This document shows positions 7,796 through 17,100 of a DNA stretch of 64,000 nucleotides, piece after piece. The stretch's first letter is position 1, and every line of letters starts with the position of its first letter. Source of the stretch: Oligoflexus sp. (GTDB taxonomy: Bacteria > Bdellovibrionota_B > Oligoflexia > Oligoflexales > Oligoflexaceae); contig NZ_DASTAT010000108.1 of the NCBI RefSeq assembly GCF_035712445.1, positions 1-64,000 of the forward strand, in the 5' to 3' direction. A program made the translations under genes and the position numbers. The notes below the pieces were generated by a model, which searched no databases, was not told the DNA's origin, and saw only the letters and a program-made list of their open reading frames with translations.

Positions 7796-9589
7796 GTGTT
7801 GCGATCACCATTCCTTTTTATCGTCTCAGCTTTAATGTTTTCCTGCGGTAAAGATTCCAACAGTGAGCTGAAAAGATCCGCCACCCCCAATGATCCAAAC
7901 GTTCGCGTTGTTCGCGTGATGGACGGCTCTGTCATGAAATTTGTGATGGTGTCCGGCAATAAAGGCTACGAACTTTCCTGTAGCGACCCTCTTGGTTTGC
8001 TTCGACTTGTCGATGCCACAGGCTTTCCCAGCGTGCTTCTGAACGCGTATCCGCCCATTTCAATGGATAACGCTGCCGATTTGAAAATTGACCAGCAGCC
8101 TAAGATGACCTGTAAATCGGACGACAAGCTGCTTTATAAAGCCGACCTGGATGGCAGGACCAAATATTTCTTTGGGGCCAAGGGTTCGACCAAACTGTAC
8201 ATGTTCGGTTGTCAGGGCCTCGTCGATGCCATGGGTTTTGATATCATGAAAGCACGGACCCTTGATCCCATGCTGATCGATGAAAACCCTATTTTTGATG
8301 TTTCCGACGAACAGGATCTGAACTGCCTTCAGGGTATTGCGATCGGCAGCAAATCCAGCTGGGACACAGCCCGCGAAGGATCCATCGTCGTGACGCCAGG
8401 CAAGGAATTGCCGGTCCTGACCTATTCGGCGAAGGACCCCAATGGTGTGAATGCACCCCTGACTTTGACGCAGGAAGGCAAGTGCGATTGGCTGAATGTT
8501 GTGAACCTGCCGACGGCTCTGGTGATCAACGGCACTGTTCCCCTTGAGTTCACAGAGCAAAGCTGCAAGCTCAAGGTCACTGCAGCGGCAGGCACTATCA
8601 CAGAAGATTCCAAAAACCTTGTGATCGAGACCTGTCGACCCAATACCATCAACGTGGGCGGCGTGTGCAAGGGAATCGCGGCAATACCCAAGGTCTATAA
8701 ATGGTCCGCTACAGAGAGCGTCTATACTCCGGGCGTTGATTTTGCCAGCGAACAGCTCGGTTTCCGCGCTGCCATGGACCGCATCTATAGGACGACCGAT
8801 GGCGGACAGAGCTGGACCAGCATCATCAATGCTCGGGCCGAAACCATGTCCTTCAGCAGCCCTACATCGGGTTGGTATTCAGGCGAAGGCAACGGCTTTG
8901 TCTATCGGACGAACGATGGCGGCGCGACCTTCAACCCGGTTGCCATTCCCTTTAAGGTGATGTGGAAACAGCTTTTTGCGCCCGGTGAAACCAATGTATG
9001 GGTGACGGGCTATTACAATCAGATGGTCCGGACGCGTGATGCGGGCTCCACATGGCAGGAAGTCCGCCTTCCCATATTCCCCGATTACAGCATTCGCTCT
9101 TTGGAGTTCGTTTCTCCGTCCATAGTCTTCGTGTATGTCAATACACCTGGCTCGAACGCAGCCAACCAGGTCTGGCGTTCTTTGGATGGCGGTGAATCCT
9201 GGCAGCAGGTCTTGACCCTCGACTACAAGGAAGGGCTCAACGACCTTCATGCCCGCACGGCGAACCATGCCTGGGTCGCAAACCGCTTCACTATTTATCG
9301 AACTGCTGACGGGGGCAAGACCTGGGAAAAACCCAAGTTTATGCCTGCTGTAAGCGGCGTAGATCAGGTGGCCTTTTACGATGAGCAGGTCGGTTGGGCC
9401 ATCGCCACCCTTCCCGACGCAGCCTATAAAAGTCTGCTTGTCACCCGCGATGGGGGTGTCACTTGGACTGTTTCCAGTCAATCTAAAATTGAAGGGATGA
9501 CGAACTTTTTGAATCTGAAAGTTCTGAACCCGTCTCTCGTGGTCGGCTATGACGACCGCGGTAATACCCTACGTATCTCAGCTGATTAG
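7796..9589 (+). CDS. Lipoprotein, shared N-module plus Asp-box beta-propeller
   Basis: I place the start at GTG 7796, 6 bases after TAAGGGA, which yields a compact signal peptide and lipobox MFSC; ATG at 7742 is possible but gives an unusually long N-terminus. The product has about 597 residues. Residues about 25-285 form the shared module (VRVMDGS, FVMVSGNKGYEL, KYFFG, KLYMFGCQGLVDAMGF, GKCDWL, INGTVPLEF). The C-terminal half has at least six Asp-box/BNR repeats of the type (T/R)DGG.(S/T)W, matching Ycf48-like or sortilin-like beta-propellers. These propellers usually bind protein or glycan ligands rather than catalyse. It is closely related, in both halves, to the following gene at 9741. 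Confidence 0.82.
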   Translation: MLRSPFLFIVSALMFSCGKDSNSELKRSATPNDPNVRVVRVMDGSVMKFVMVSGNKGYELSCSDPLGLLRLVDATGFPSVLLNAYPPISMDNAADLKIDQQPKMTCKSDDKLLYKADLDGRTKYFFGAKGSTKLYMFGCQGLVDAMGFDIMKARTLDPMLIDENPIFDVSDEQDLNCLQGIAIGSKSSWDTAREGSIVVTPGKELPVLTYSAKDPNGVNAPLTLTQEGKCDWLNVVNLPTALVINGTVPLEFTEQSCKLKVTAAAGTITEDSKNLVIETCRPNTINVGGVCKGIAAIPKVYKWSATESVYTPGVDFASEQLGFRAAMDRIYRTTDGGQSWTSIINARAETMSFSSPTSGWYSGEGNGFVYRTNDGGATFNPVAIPFKVMWKQLFAPGETNVWVTGYYNQMVRTRDAGSTWQEVRLPIFPDYSIRSLEFVSPSIVFVYVNTPGSNAANQVWRSLDGGESWQQVLTLDYKEGLNDLHARTANHAWVANRFTIYRTADGGKTWEKPKFMPAVSGVDQVAFYDEQVGWAIATLPDAAYKSLLVTRDGGVTWTVSSQSKIEGMTNFLNLKVLNPSLVVGYDDRGNTLRISAD

Positions 9590-9632
9590 CATCGGCCCCC
9601 GGTTGTCTCAGTGCATGGGTGTGTTGCGACCC

Positions 9633-9664
9633 GGAAACGCTTTAGCTTATTTTTTAGCGTTTCC
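9633..9664 (+). other. Intergenic hairpin
   Basis: A perfect 9-bp stem GGAAACGCT / AGCGTTTCC encloses a 14-base loop containing TTATTTTTT. It lies between two tightly related lipoprotein genes. The T-run is inside the loop, not after the stem, so termination is uncertain. Confidence 0.35.
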
Positions 9665-9740
9665 CTGCAACATCTTCATGAGCTGAGCATCCGTATTAAG
9701 CCAAGCTTGACCATTATATCGAGTAGCCAGGAGTGTATGC

Positions 9741-11564
9741 GTGTTTAAAAGGAAAGATTTCTGTGGATTAGGCTTTGTTGCAGCCCTCTTGTCGGCATGC
9801 AGCGCCGCGCCTTCGGACAGTGTGCTGTCGCAAAATGCCAAGGCCGAAGATCCCAACACCACTGTGATTCGGGTGCGTGACAACGATTTGATTCGTTTTG
9901 TCATGGTATCCAACGGCAAGGGTTACGAGCTGACCTGTAAAAACCCCAGCGGTCTTCTCAAGTTGGTGGACGCTACGGGCTTTCCAAGCAGCCTTTTGAG
10001 CAACTACCCTGCGAAATCCATTGATAGCGAAGAAGTTCTGGCGCTCAAGATTGATGAGCAACCGAAACTTGACTGCGAAGCCGGCCCTCGGATCCTCTAC
10101 AAGTCAAATTTGGGTGGTCAGGACAAATACTTCTTTGCTGAAAAGCGCGGCTCCAACACCCTTTATATGTTCGGTTGTCAGGCACTCGCTGACGCCATGG
10201 GCTTTGATCTGAGCAAGGCTCGTGCTCTGGATCCGACCCTGATTGAAGACGGAATCTTCGACGCCAGCGATGAATTCGATATCAATTGTCTTTCCGGTGT
10301 TTCCATCGGCGCTAAAGCCCGCTGGGACCTTGGCGATGACAAACAGGTTTTCGTAGCTCCCAAACAGAAAATCCCAACGTTCTCGTTCAGCGTCCGTAAT
10401 CCGAATGGCACCCAGGCTCCTCTTACAATGACAACCGAAGGCGCCTGTGAATGGATTCAACCCACACAGCTTCCTACTGTTCTCTTGATCAATGGCGAAG
10501 TGCCGCTATCGTTCCGCGGCCAGCAATGTAAAGTCACAATCACCGCCTCGGTGGGTACTGTGATGGAAGATAAGAGAGTCCTGGAATTCAAAACCTGCGC
10601 GAATAATGCAATTTTGGGCTCCAATGGTCAGTGCTACGCGTTGGTCAGCCGCTTGACCACCGACAGCAGCCCTGCCGACAAGGGCGGAGTGATTTATTCA
10701 CCAGCACTTGATATGGCTGATGCTCAGAACGGGTGGTTCGTGGGCATGGTGAATAACGATGGCGTCGTCTTTGGGACCAAGGACGGAGCAACCTGGAGCC
10801 AGATCCTGAAAACTCCAGAATCCATCGATGACGTCGCAGCTGTAAACAAGGACATCGTATGGGTTTCCGGCGGACAGGGCCTTGTGGCCAAAACCGTGGA
10901 CGGTGGTAAAACCTGGACGACCGTGAAAACCGGCTCCAATGAATTCACGCCTTTTGTCTCCGCAGTCGATGCAGACTCGGCCTGGGCAGCTACTTATAAC
11001 AATGTTTATAAGACTGTGAATGGCGGTCAAACCTGGAGCAAGCTCAATCCTCCAGTCGGGACAGGGTTTGGTAATATCAACGACATGAAATTTGCCGATC
11101 GCAGCAACGGTTATGTGCTGACGAAAACTGGTATTGCGGCTTTGTCTACTCTGTTTGCGACAAACGATGGTGGTTTGAGCTGGCGCGCCCTTCAAATCCC
11201 ACGTAATTCGCCTAACAATGCGGCGGAATTCCTTTCGATGCACGTCCTTGACGCCAACGTGATCTCTCTGATTTCGTCTGCTGGTTATGTTTACCGTTCG
11301 GAAGATGGCGGTCTCACGTTCAGCCAGTCGAAAGTTTTTGGTCAGGGTGAAGGTAGCATCGGCTGTTTCAATTTCGTCGATTCTCAGACGGGTTTTCTGG
11401 CACTGGGTACTCGCATCCTTTCCACTCGCGACGGTGGGCGGAGCTGGGGCCAGCTTCTGACCGGCGAAAACGCGGACAATCTTGTTGTCTGTGATTTCGT
11501 CGATCCATCGAACGGTTGGTTTATCAACAACTGGGGCACTGTTACCAAAGCATCTGCGCTTTAA
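9741..11564 (+). CDS. Lipoprotein, shared N-module plus Asp-box beta-propeller
   Basis: A 607-residue lipoprotein starting at GTG 9741 after CAGGAG; lipobox LLSAC. It has the same architecture as the gene at 7796. Residues about 30-290 are the shared module (VIRVRDND, FVMVSNGKGYEL, KYFFAEK, LYMFGCQALADAMGF, GACEWI, INGEVPLSF). The C-terminal half has at least six Asp-box repeats (VDGGKTW, VNGGQTW, NDGGLSW, EDGGLTF, RDGGRSW and a degenerate KDGATW) predicted to form a Ycf48-like propeller. The pair probably arose by tandem duplication. From here to 28523 the genes are separated by 25 bases or fewer, or overlap, so this gene probably heads a long operon encoding the secreted apparatus. Confidence 0.82.
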   Translation: MFKRKDFCGLGFVAALLSACSAAPSDSVLSQNAKAEDPNTTVIRVRDNDLIRFVMVSNGKGYELTCKNPSGLLKLVDATGFPSSLLSNYPAKSIDSEEVLALKIDEQPKLDCEAGPRILYKSNLGGQDKYFFAEKRGSNTLYMFGCQALADAMGFDLSKARALDPTLIEDGIFDASDEFDINCLSGVSIGAKARWDLGDDKQVFVAPKQKIPTFSFSVRNPNGTQAPLTMTTEGACEWIQPTQLPTVLLINGEVPLSFRGQQCKVTITASVGTVMEDKRVLEFKTCANNAILGSNGQCYALVSRLTTDSSPADKGGVIYSPALDMADAQNGWFVGMVNNDGVVFGTKDGATWSQILKTPESIDDVAAVNKDIVWVSGGQGLVAKTVDGGKTWTTVKTGSNEFTPFVSAVDADSAWAATYNNVYKTVNGGQTWSKLNPPVGTGFGNINDMKFADRSNGYVLTKTGIAALSTLFATNDGGLSWRALQIPRNSPNNAAEFLSMHVLDANVISLISSAGYVYRSEDGGLTFSQSKVFGQGEGSIGCFNFVDSQTGFLALGTRILSTRDGGRSWGQLLTGENADNLVVCDFVDPSNGWFINNWGTVTKASAL

Positions 11565-11588
11565 TTGCTTAACAATAGGTTTGAGACC

Positions 11589-12749
11589 ATGATGAAAACG
11601 CTGAAGAAATTAAGCTTCGCCCTGCTTTGCTTAGGAAGCCTGGGCGACGCACAGGCTGCCTCCGAGCAGTTCTGCTCGAGCAGCTATCTGGCCAGCTGCA
11701 GCTCGTTGAATAACGATGAGTGCCTGACCAAGTATCATGCATGCGGGCAGTACGATGCGATTATCCAGCATTTCGCGGCCGAAGATGGCAGCGGCGGTGC
11801 GGTTGCCAGGTATTTCAAAGGCGTTTCCTATCATGGTCTTTATGTTCGCAATCGGGCCAAGAGTCTTCAGTGCCAGTTCGCGAAGTCGGCCCGGACTGAG
11901 CTGGCCGCTTATCTTTACATGATGAAGGACAAAGGGTTGGCCGATCCTGTTGATTTCGATCGGGTCTATCTTGCTTCCAAAATCATCGACAGTCTGCGCA
12001 CCGTCTCCGGCTGTTTGGAAAATGGTGTGACCGAGGATGAGATTCGCTTCCGCGTGGCTGACTATGCGGATAAGCGCCTCAAATCACTCTTTATCGGCGG
12101 ATCGTCCAACGACGCACTCGGTGTTGCGATCCAAAACACCAAGTCGAATCTTCAAACGACCATCAGCGGTTTTGTCACCAAAGCCGTAAAATTGGAAACT
12201 CAGGTGGAGCTGCGCAGGACGGCACTGGTGGCGTCGCAGGAGCGCCTGGGCTTAATCGCCAAAGCCTTTGAGGAAAACCTGGGTACAATTCAGGTGACCC
12301 GCAATGAGAGGGGTGACGTGAATGGACTCGGATTGAAGGTCGATTCCTCCCGGGGCCTTGTCCAAGCCCAAATCAAATCCGGGGCTTGGCGGGAAAAAGT
12401 CGAATCCATCGAGCGTCAGCTTCTTGCGGCCTTTGACGGCGTCAACGTCAATGACTACGAAAAAGCTCGTCAGAACTTCGTCATTCGCGGCCGCTATACC
12501 CGCGAGGAAGCGACGAGCAATCTGAATCTGAACACAAAAATCACACAAACTGCGCCCTTGGCCGCAATCAAAACTGAAATCCAGAGTCCTCTGGATCAGA
12601 ATGGACCGGCTGCCACCATAGCTCGAATCGAAAAAAGCCTTCGTGAGTCGGCTAATGGTTCCGCGGAGTGCGCCTTCTATAGTCCCTGGTACTGCCAGGA
12701 ATCCGCCGAGTTGATGCGAGCGATCCCTAATACTGGAGCATTCCCATGA
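11589..12749 (+). CDS. Secreted helical protein of unknown function
   Basis: About 386 residues from ATG 11589 (ATG 11592 is equally possible). It has a Sec signal peptide (LSFALLCLGSL, cleavage near AQA). The mature N-terminus is Cys-rich (FCSSSYLASC, NDECL, YHACG) and the rest is predicted long alpha helix. No known family is recognised. The gene sits 24 bp after the second propeller lipoprotein and overlaps the next gene by 4 bp (ATGA), so translation is coupled. Together with the three following helical secreted proteins it probably forms part of one periplasmic or surface assembly. Confidence 0.65.
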   Translation: MMKTLKKLSFALLCLGSLGDAQAASEQFCSSSYLASCSSLNNDECLTKYHACGQYDAIIQHFAAEDGSGGAVARYFKGVSYHGLYVRNRAKSLQCQFAKSARTELAAYLYMMKDKGLADPVDFDRVYLASKIIDSLRTVSGCLENGVTEDEIRFRVADYADKRLKSLFIGGSSNDALGVAIQNTKSNLQTTISGFVTKAVKLETQVELRRTALVASQERLGLIAKAFEENLGTIQVTRNERGDVNGLGLKVDSSRGLVQAQIKSGAWREKVESIERQLLAAFDGVNVNDYEKARQNFVIRGRYTREEATSNLNLNTKITQTAPLAAIKTEIQSPLDQNGPAATIARIEKSLRESANGSAECAFYSPWYCQESAELMRAIPNTGAFP

Positions 12750-14134
12750 GATCAAAAATTTCGAAAGCCTCAAAATCGCGCCTTTTGCTGTGGCCGGTGG
12801 TAGGCGCGAGCCTTTTAGCATCTCATATGGCCTTCGCCTTCAACGGTCGGTATACGTTCAATGATCTTGACGTTTTCTGGAAAAACACCTTGAAAGGTGA
12901 GCAGGGTCCTCGTTTGGACCTTTATCAAGGCGTGCTGAAAGATATGGACAACACGCCACCTGAGCAAAGATCACGGCAGGAAGGATCCTGGCAGAAAGAT
13001 CAAAATACTGTCGTCAAGGTTCCTTACTTCGTCGAACCCCTGCCGTCCGACAGCGCGGCTGAGCTATCGCGTCGTGAGTTGACGCTTCACCTTTACATGA
13101 ACCGCGAATCCGCCTATGAGGCGCCCGCTCCTGCGACACCTACTGAACTTTTGGCTACCAAGGCTTTGGTGCGGAAGCAGCAGGCGACACTTGCCGGCCG
13201 GCGTCTGCAGGCGGCTTATGAACTCTTCGTCATCAAACTCATTCGCTATCGCGAAGGTGGAAGTTTGATCCAGAAATGCCAGGCTTTGGAAGAGGCCGAG
13301 CGCTATCTGAAGCTGGGCGATGGCCAGGTGGTTACGGACACCAGCAGCTACGACCCGACGGCTTTGAAGAATTATGCCGATCTTTTGGCCAACCGCTATA
13401 ACAACGATCTGAGCACCAAATTGGTGTGTCTTGCCAAGCCGGCTCAGGACCGAGCGGAATCCCTGGCTCGTATTGAAACTCAGGTGAATCGCCGGATTGT
13501 TGCTTCGCTTGAAAAAGAATCCACACAGACCCTTGCCCCTATTCAGGCGATGGTGGCGGAGACCTTTGAGCCCATTCTGGACCGTGTTTATAAAATTGAT
13601 CCTTTGACGGGACCTCTTCTGCAATTCGAGCAGGATGTCCGGGCCGCAGGAGCCAGCCTTACCCTGGTCAACGACGATCTCTTCAAAATTCAAAGCGTGA
13701 TTCCGACTCTCGATAAGATTGATTTCAATCTGATTCGTCAGACTTCCAAGGTGGCTTTTGTTCCTGAAGCCATCGAAAAGGTGAATGCCAAGCAGAAGAT
13801 GTTGAATGACTTCACTCGGCAGTTCCTGGTGAATCTGGAGAAGCTTCAGGACCTCGTGCCCACTACCGAAAAATCCAACTTTGCAGGTTGTGCGGGACTC
13901 AGCCAGGAATTCGATCGCATCCTGCCCAAGACGCCGACCAGCTGGGGTGCCCAGACTCTTTATCCCGGGCTGGGGCCTACGGATACACTTTTGACCAAAC
14001 TCGATGGCTGCTTGAGCAAGTCGCGCGAATACCTTCTTAGGCTCAATCAGAAGAATAGTCAGGAAAAGATGGTTGAAGTTTTTGCCAAGCACCTGGAAGC
14101 GCTGACCCAGGAATACATCCGTGTATCGAACTAA
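12746..14134 (+). CDS. Secreted helical protein of unknown function
   Basis: 462 residues, with a Sec signal peptide (LLLWPVVGASLLAS, cleavage near AFA). GGAG lies 8 bases before the start. The mature protein is almost wholly alpha-helical, rich in Leu, Glu, Lys and Gln, with few cysteines (positions in QKCQAL, LVCLA, GCAGL and DGCL). No known domain is recognised. It is coupled by a 4-bp overlap to the upstream gene, and the gene for the giant coiled-coil protein follows 21 bp later, which suggests stoichiometric expression with it. A structural or scaffold role is inferred only from the composition and the operon. Confidence 0.65.
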   Translation: MRSKISKASKSRLLLWPVVGASLLASHMAFAFNGRYTFNDLDVFWKNTLKGEQGPRLDLYQGVLKDMDNTPPEQRSRQEGSWQKDQNTVVKVPYFVEPLPSDSAAELSRRELTLHLYMNRESAYEAPAPATPTELLATKALVRKQQATLAGRRLQAAYELFVIKLIRYREGGSLIQKCQALEEAERYLKLGDGQVVTDTSSYDPTALKNYADLLANRYNNDLSTKLVCLAKPAQDRAESLARIETQVNRRIVASLEKESTQTLAPIQAMVAETFEPILDRVYKIDPLTGPLLQFEQDVRAAGASLTLVNDDLFKIQSVIPTLDKIDFNLIRQTSKVAFVPEAIEKVNAKQKMLNDFTRQFLVNLEKLQDLVPTTEKSNFAGCAGLSQEFDRILPKTPTSWGAQTLYPGLGPTDTLLTKLDGCLSKSREYLLRLNQKNSQEKMVEVFAKHLEALTQEYIRVSN

Positions 14135-14155
14135 AAGGACAGGAAGAACCAAGAT

Positions 14156-17100
14156 ATGAAAAGCTTGATCAAAATGAAGATTGTCCTGGCTCTCGCGCTT
14201 GCCTTCGGCCAAGGTGAAGCTTTTGCGATCTGTAAGCGGGCCGATATCGATATCGCAGCCGCTCAAAATATGGCCGCAAAGTTTGTGCAGAATATGAAGG
14301 TTTCGAAGGCTCGTGGTGATATCGAGACGATGACTTCGTCCTATCAGACCTTTGGCGAAGCCTTTTATAATCAATGCCAGCCCGAAGAAAAGTTGAAGTT
14401 CTGCGGTTTCGATTGCCACATTGAATTGGCGGAATACAATCTCTTCATGGCCAATGACTTGGCGTACTATTACAAGTCGTCAAATTCGGCCTTGAAGACA
14501 GAAGGCTTCCTGGCCTTTGCCCAAAATGGCATTTCGATCGTGGAGACCGCCAAAGAGCTTCTGAATAAACAGAAGTCCTCTGATTTCCGTGACTACGTAT
14601 TCCAGAGCGGCCGATACACATTGATTTTGGCTCAGCTCTATATGACTGCGGGCGACCATTGGTACCAGTCGGTCTCGGAGACCAAACTGGAAAGGCTGCG
14701 CTTTCTGATTGGCAAGACACTGAAAGACTCGGAAAACGCTGAGTCGGAATCCGATAAGAAGACCAAGACAGCATCCGAATTGGCGCGCGATAACTATGAG
14801 AAGGCTAACTGGGTCCTTCAATCCGCAGCTCTTGAGATCCCCGAAGATGATCAGCAATTCAGTTCGCTTTCAGCCGATCTTTTCTCGAAGCGCTATGCTA
14901 TTGAACAGCGACTTACTTCACTGGATAAGGGCTATATTTTCCTGAATATCGATCCTGAAGAATTTTCTCAGATCTCGTTTGAGAAATTGAAGACCGAACT
15001 CGATTCCCTCGTCGGTCGTATCAATGAAGCGGAAAAGAACATCGAAAACCTCATGGGCAGCTGGAAGCAGTCGAAGCTCGGCCGTGACACAGAAGAGATC
15101 AACGAAGAAGCTCGTCGCAAAGACATCTCGATCGCTCAAAGCTCATATCGGATCGCCAAGTTGGAGCAATCCGCTCAGGCCATGAGCAACACCATCGAAG
15201 CCAAGCTCCTGGAAGTGGGAAGTCAAAAGCAGACGTTTGAATATGAGCGTCAGAAGTTTGAGTATGAATTCGGTTTGAAAATGAAGCTTCAGGAGCTGAA
15301 TGACCGTCAGACTCTTATTCAATCCAGGAAAGAAGCGGACATCATCCAATTCGATCTCTCGGACCAGGATCGCAAACTGAACGATCTTCGTTGGCTCATG
15401 GGCTGGGAATTGTCCAAAACCAACCTTGAAATTCAGGTGAGTCAATTTGAATCTGAGATTGCCCGTCTCGAGTCTGATATTACGATCAAGTCCAATCAAA
15501 AAGATCAGACCGGCAACCGGAAGACCATTAACTCTGAACAGATTAAGATTGCGAACGCAAATATCCAGACTTCGAAGAACAACCAGAAAAGCCTGGAATT
15601 TGAGCGTGACGAGTTGAATAAGCAGCAGATCGGCTCCCTTGAAGCCCAGCTTTGTTCAGTTCGTAACCGCATGGCCTTTGTAGGAGAAGCCCTGCCCGCT
15701 TATGAAGCGAAAGTATACTCCTGCCAAGTGAGTACCGTCGGTCAAACAGAAACGTCATATCGTGAGAAGATGTGCGGACCAAACGGCTTGCGTCAGCGCG
15801 TCAATGCTCAGAATATCAACTCAGTCGCTAAGGCTCTATGTGCGATCGGCTATGATTCTTTGCCCCCTGAGCTGAAAAACGATTCCATAGTCAAGCAGAG
15901 CCTGACCCAATGCGAGGGCGTCACTCCCACGACTGAACTGGCATTTGCGCGCGAGATCTTCAAAAAAGAGATGGAATTGGCTGATAAGGAAATCGAGGCG
16001 TCGGAAGCCAATCGCGCTCGTCTGTATGCCTTGCTTACGAACTTTTTAGCACAAACTTCGATCGCGGCAACTACGCAAGCAACCATGGAAACTGTCGTCA
16101 AGGCGCTCGAGGCTTCTCTTTCAGTTGCAGCTTCAATACCGACGACTTCAGTGTGTGCCTGCGGTTTGTCATCCGGGGCCATCACGACCATCGATGTTAA
16201 GGCTTCGATGAGTGTAGCAGTGGATTCAGCGCGTGAGTCGGCGAGCAGATTTATCACCTGGTCGAAGTTCGTTCTTGAAAACCTTGAGAAGGCTCAAGAG
16301 CTCGAGATTCGTATCAAGAACATCCTCGCTGCCATCGAGCAACAGAAACTTGCGAAGGATATCAAGAATTTCCACGCCATGCAGGCAATTGCGGGCATTA
16401 TGGGCCGCAGCGAGCAGTTCCAGCAGGATATCATCAGCAAACTGATCGAACGGGAAACCATCATCGTCGACTGTGATCGCGAAGGAACGAATTTGGACGA
16501 AACCAAAGCCAGCCTTCGTATCGAGCATGATCGCCTTGTGACAGAGATTAAGAGTGTGGATCTTCGCGCAAACAACATCAATCGCTCGATTCAGAATGAA
16601 GTGCTGTCTCAGCAAAAGGAACTGTCCAGTATTTCCGTTCTGAATGCAGAGAATGCCAACCTTAATATCGAATTGAACTCAATTGATACGGAATTGGCCA
16701 CTCTACGTCGACTTCGCGAAGATACCAAGACCCGCAAGGATCTTGTTGCGAATCTTCAGATTAAAATCAACGGGTTGGAAAGGCAAGCGACGGCTGCAGA
16801 AGAGGCGGTCGCACGTTTGACCAAGATCAAGAATGATAAGTTGATTGCGATCGCTGATGATGAATACGCTCAGGTTGAACGCGTTATCAATCAGAACAAT
16901 ACCTTCACCAAGAAGTTGGTGGAATACTCGGACAAGCTGCAAAAGCTGGATGTTGTCGATCAAGGTCTGCGCACCGAAATCAATCAGTTCAAGATCAGTA
17001 TGGACAAGCAGGTTGCGGATGAGCGCGAGAAGTTGATGAACACCTTATATCTGCAGGCTGCTGATGCCTCGAATGGCCAAAAAGAGAAAATGTTCATGGC

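Noticed and set aside
13064..14419. Minus-strand open frame of 451 codons
   Set aside because: It lies antisense to the helical secreted proteins and reads as shadow sequence; no start signal or domain is seen.
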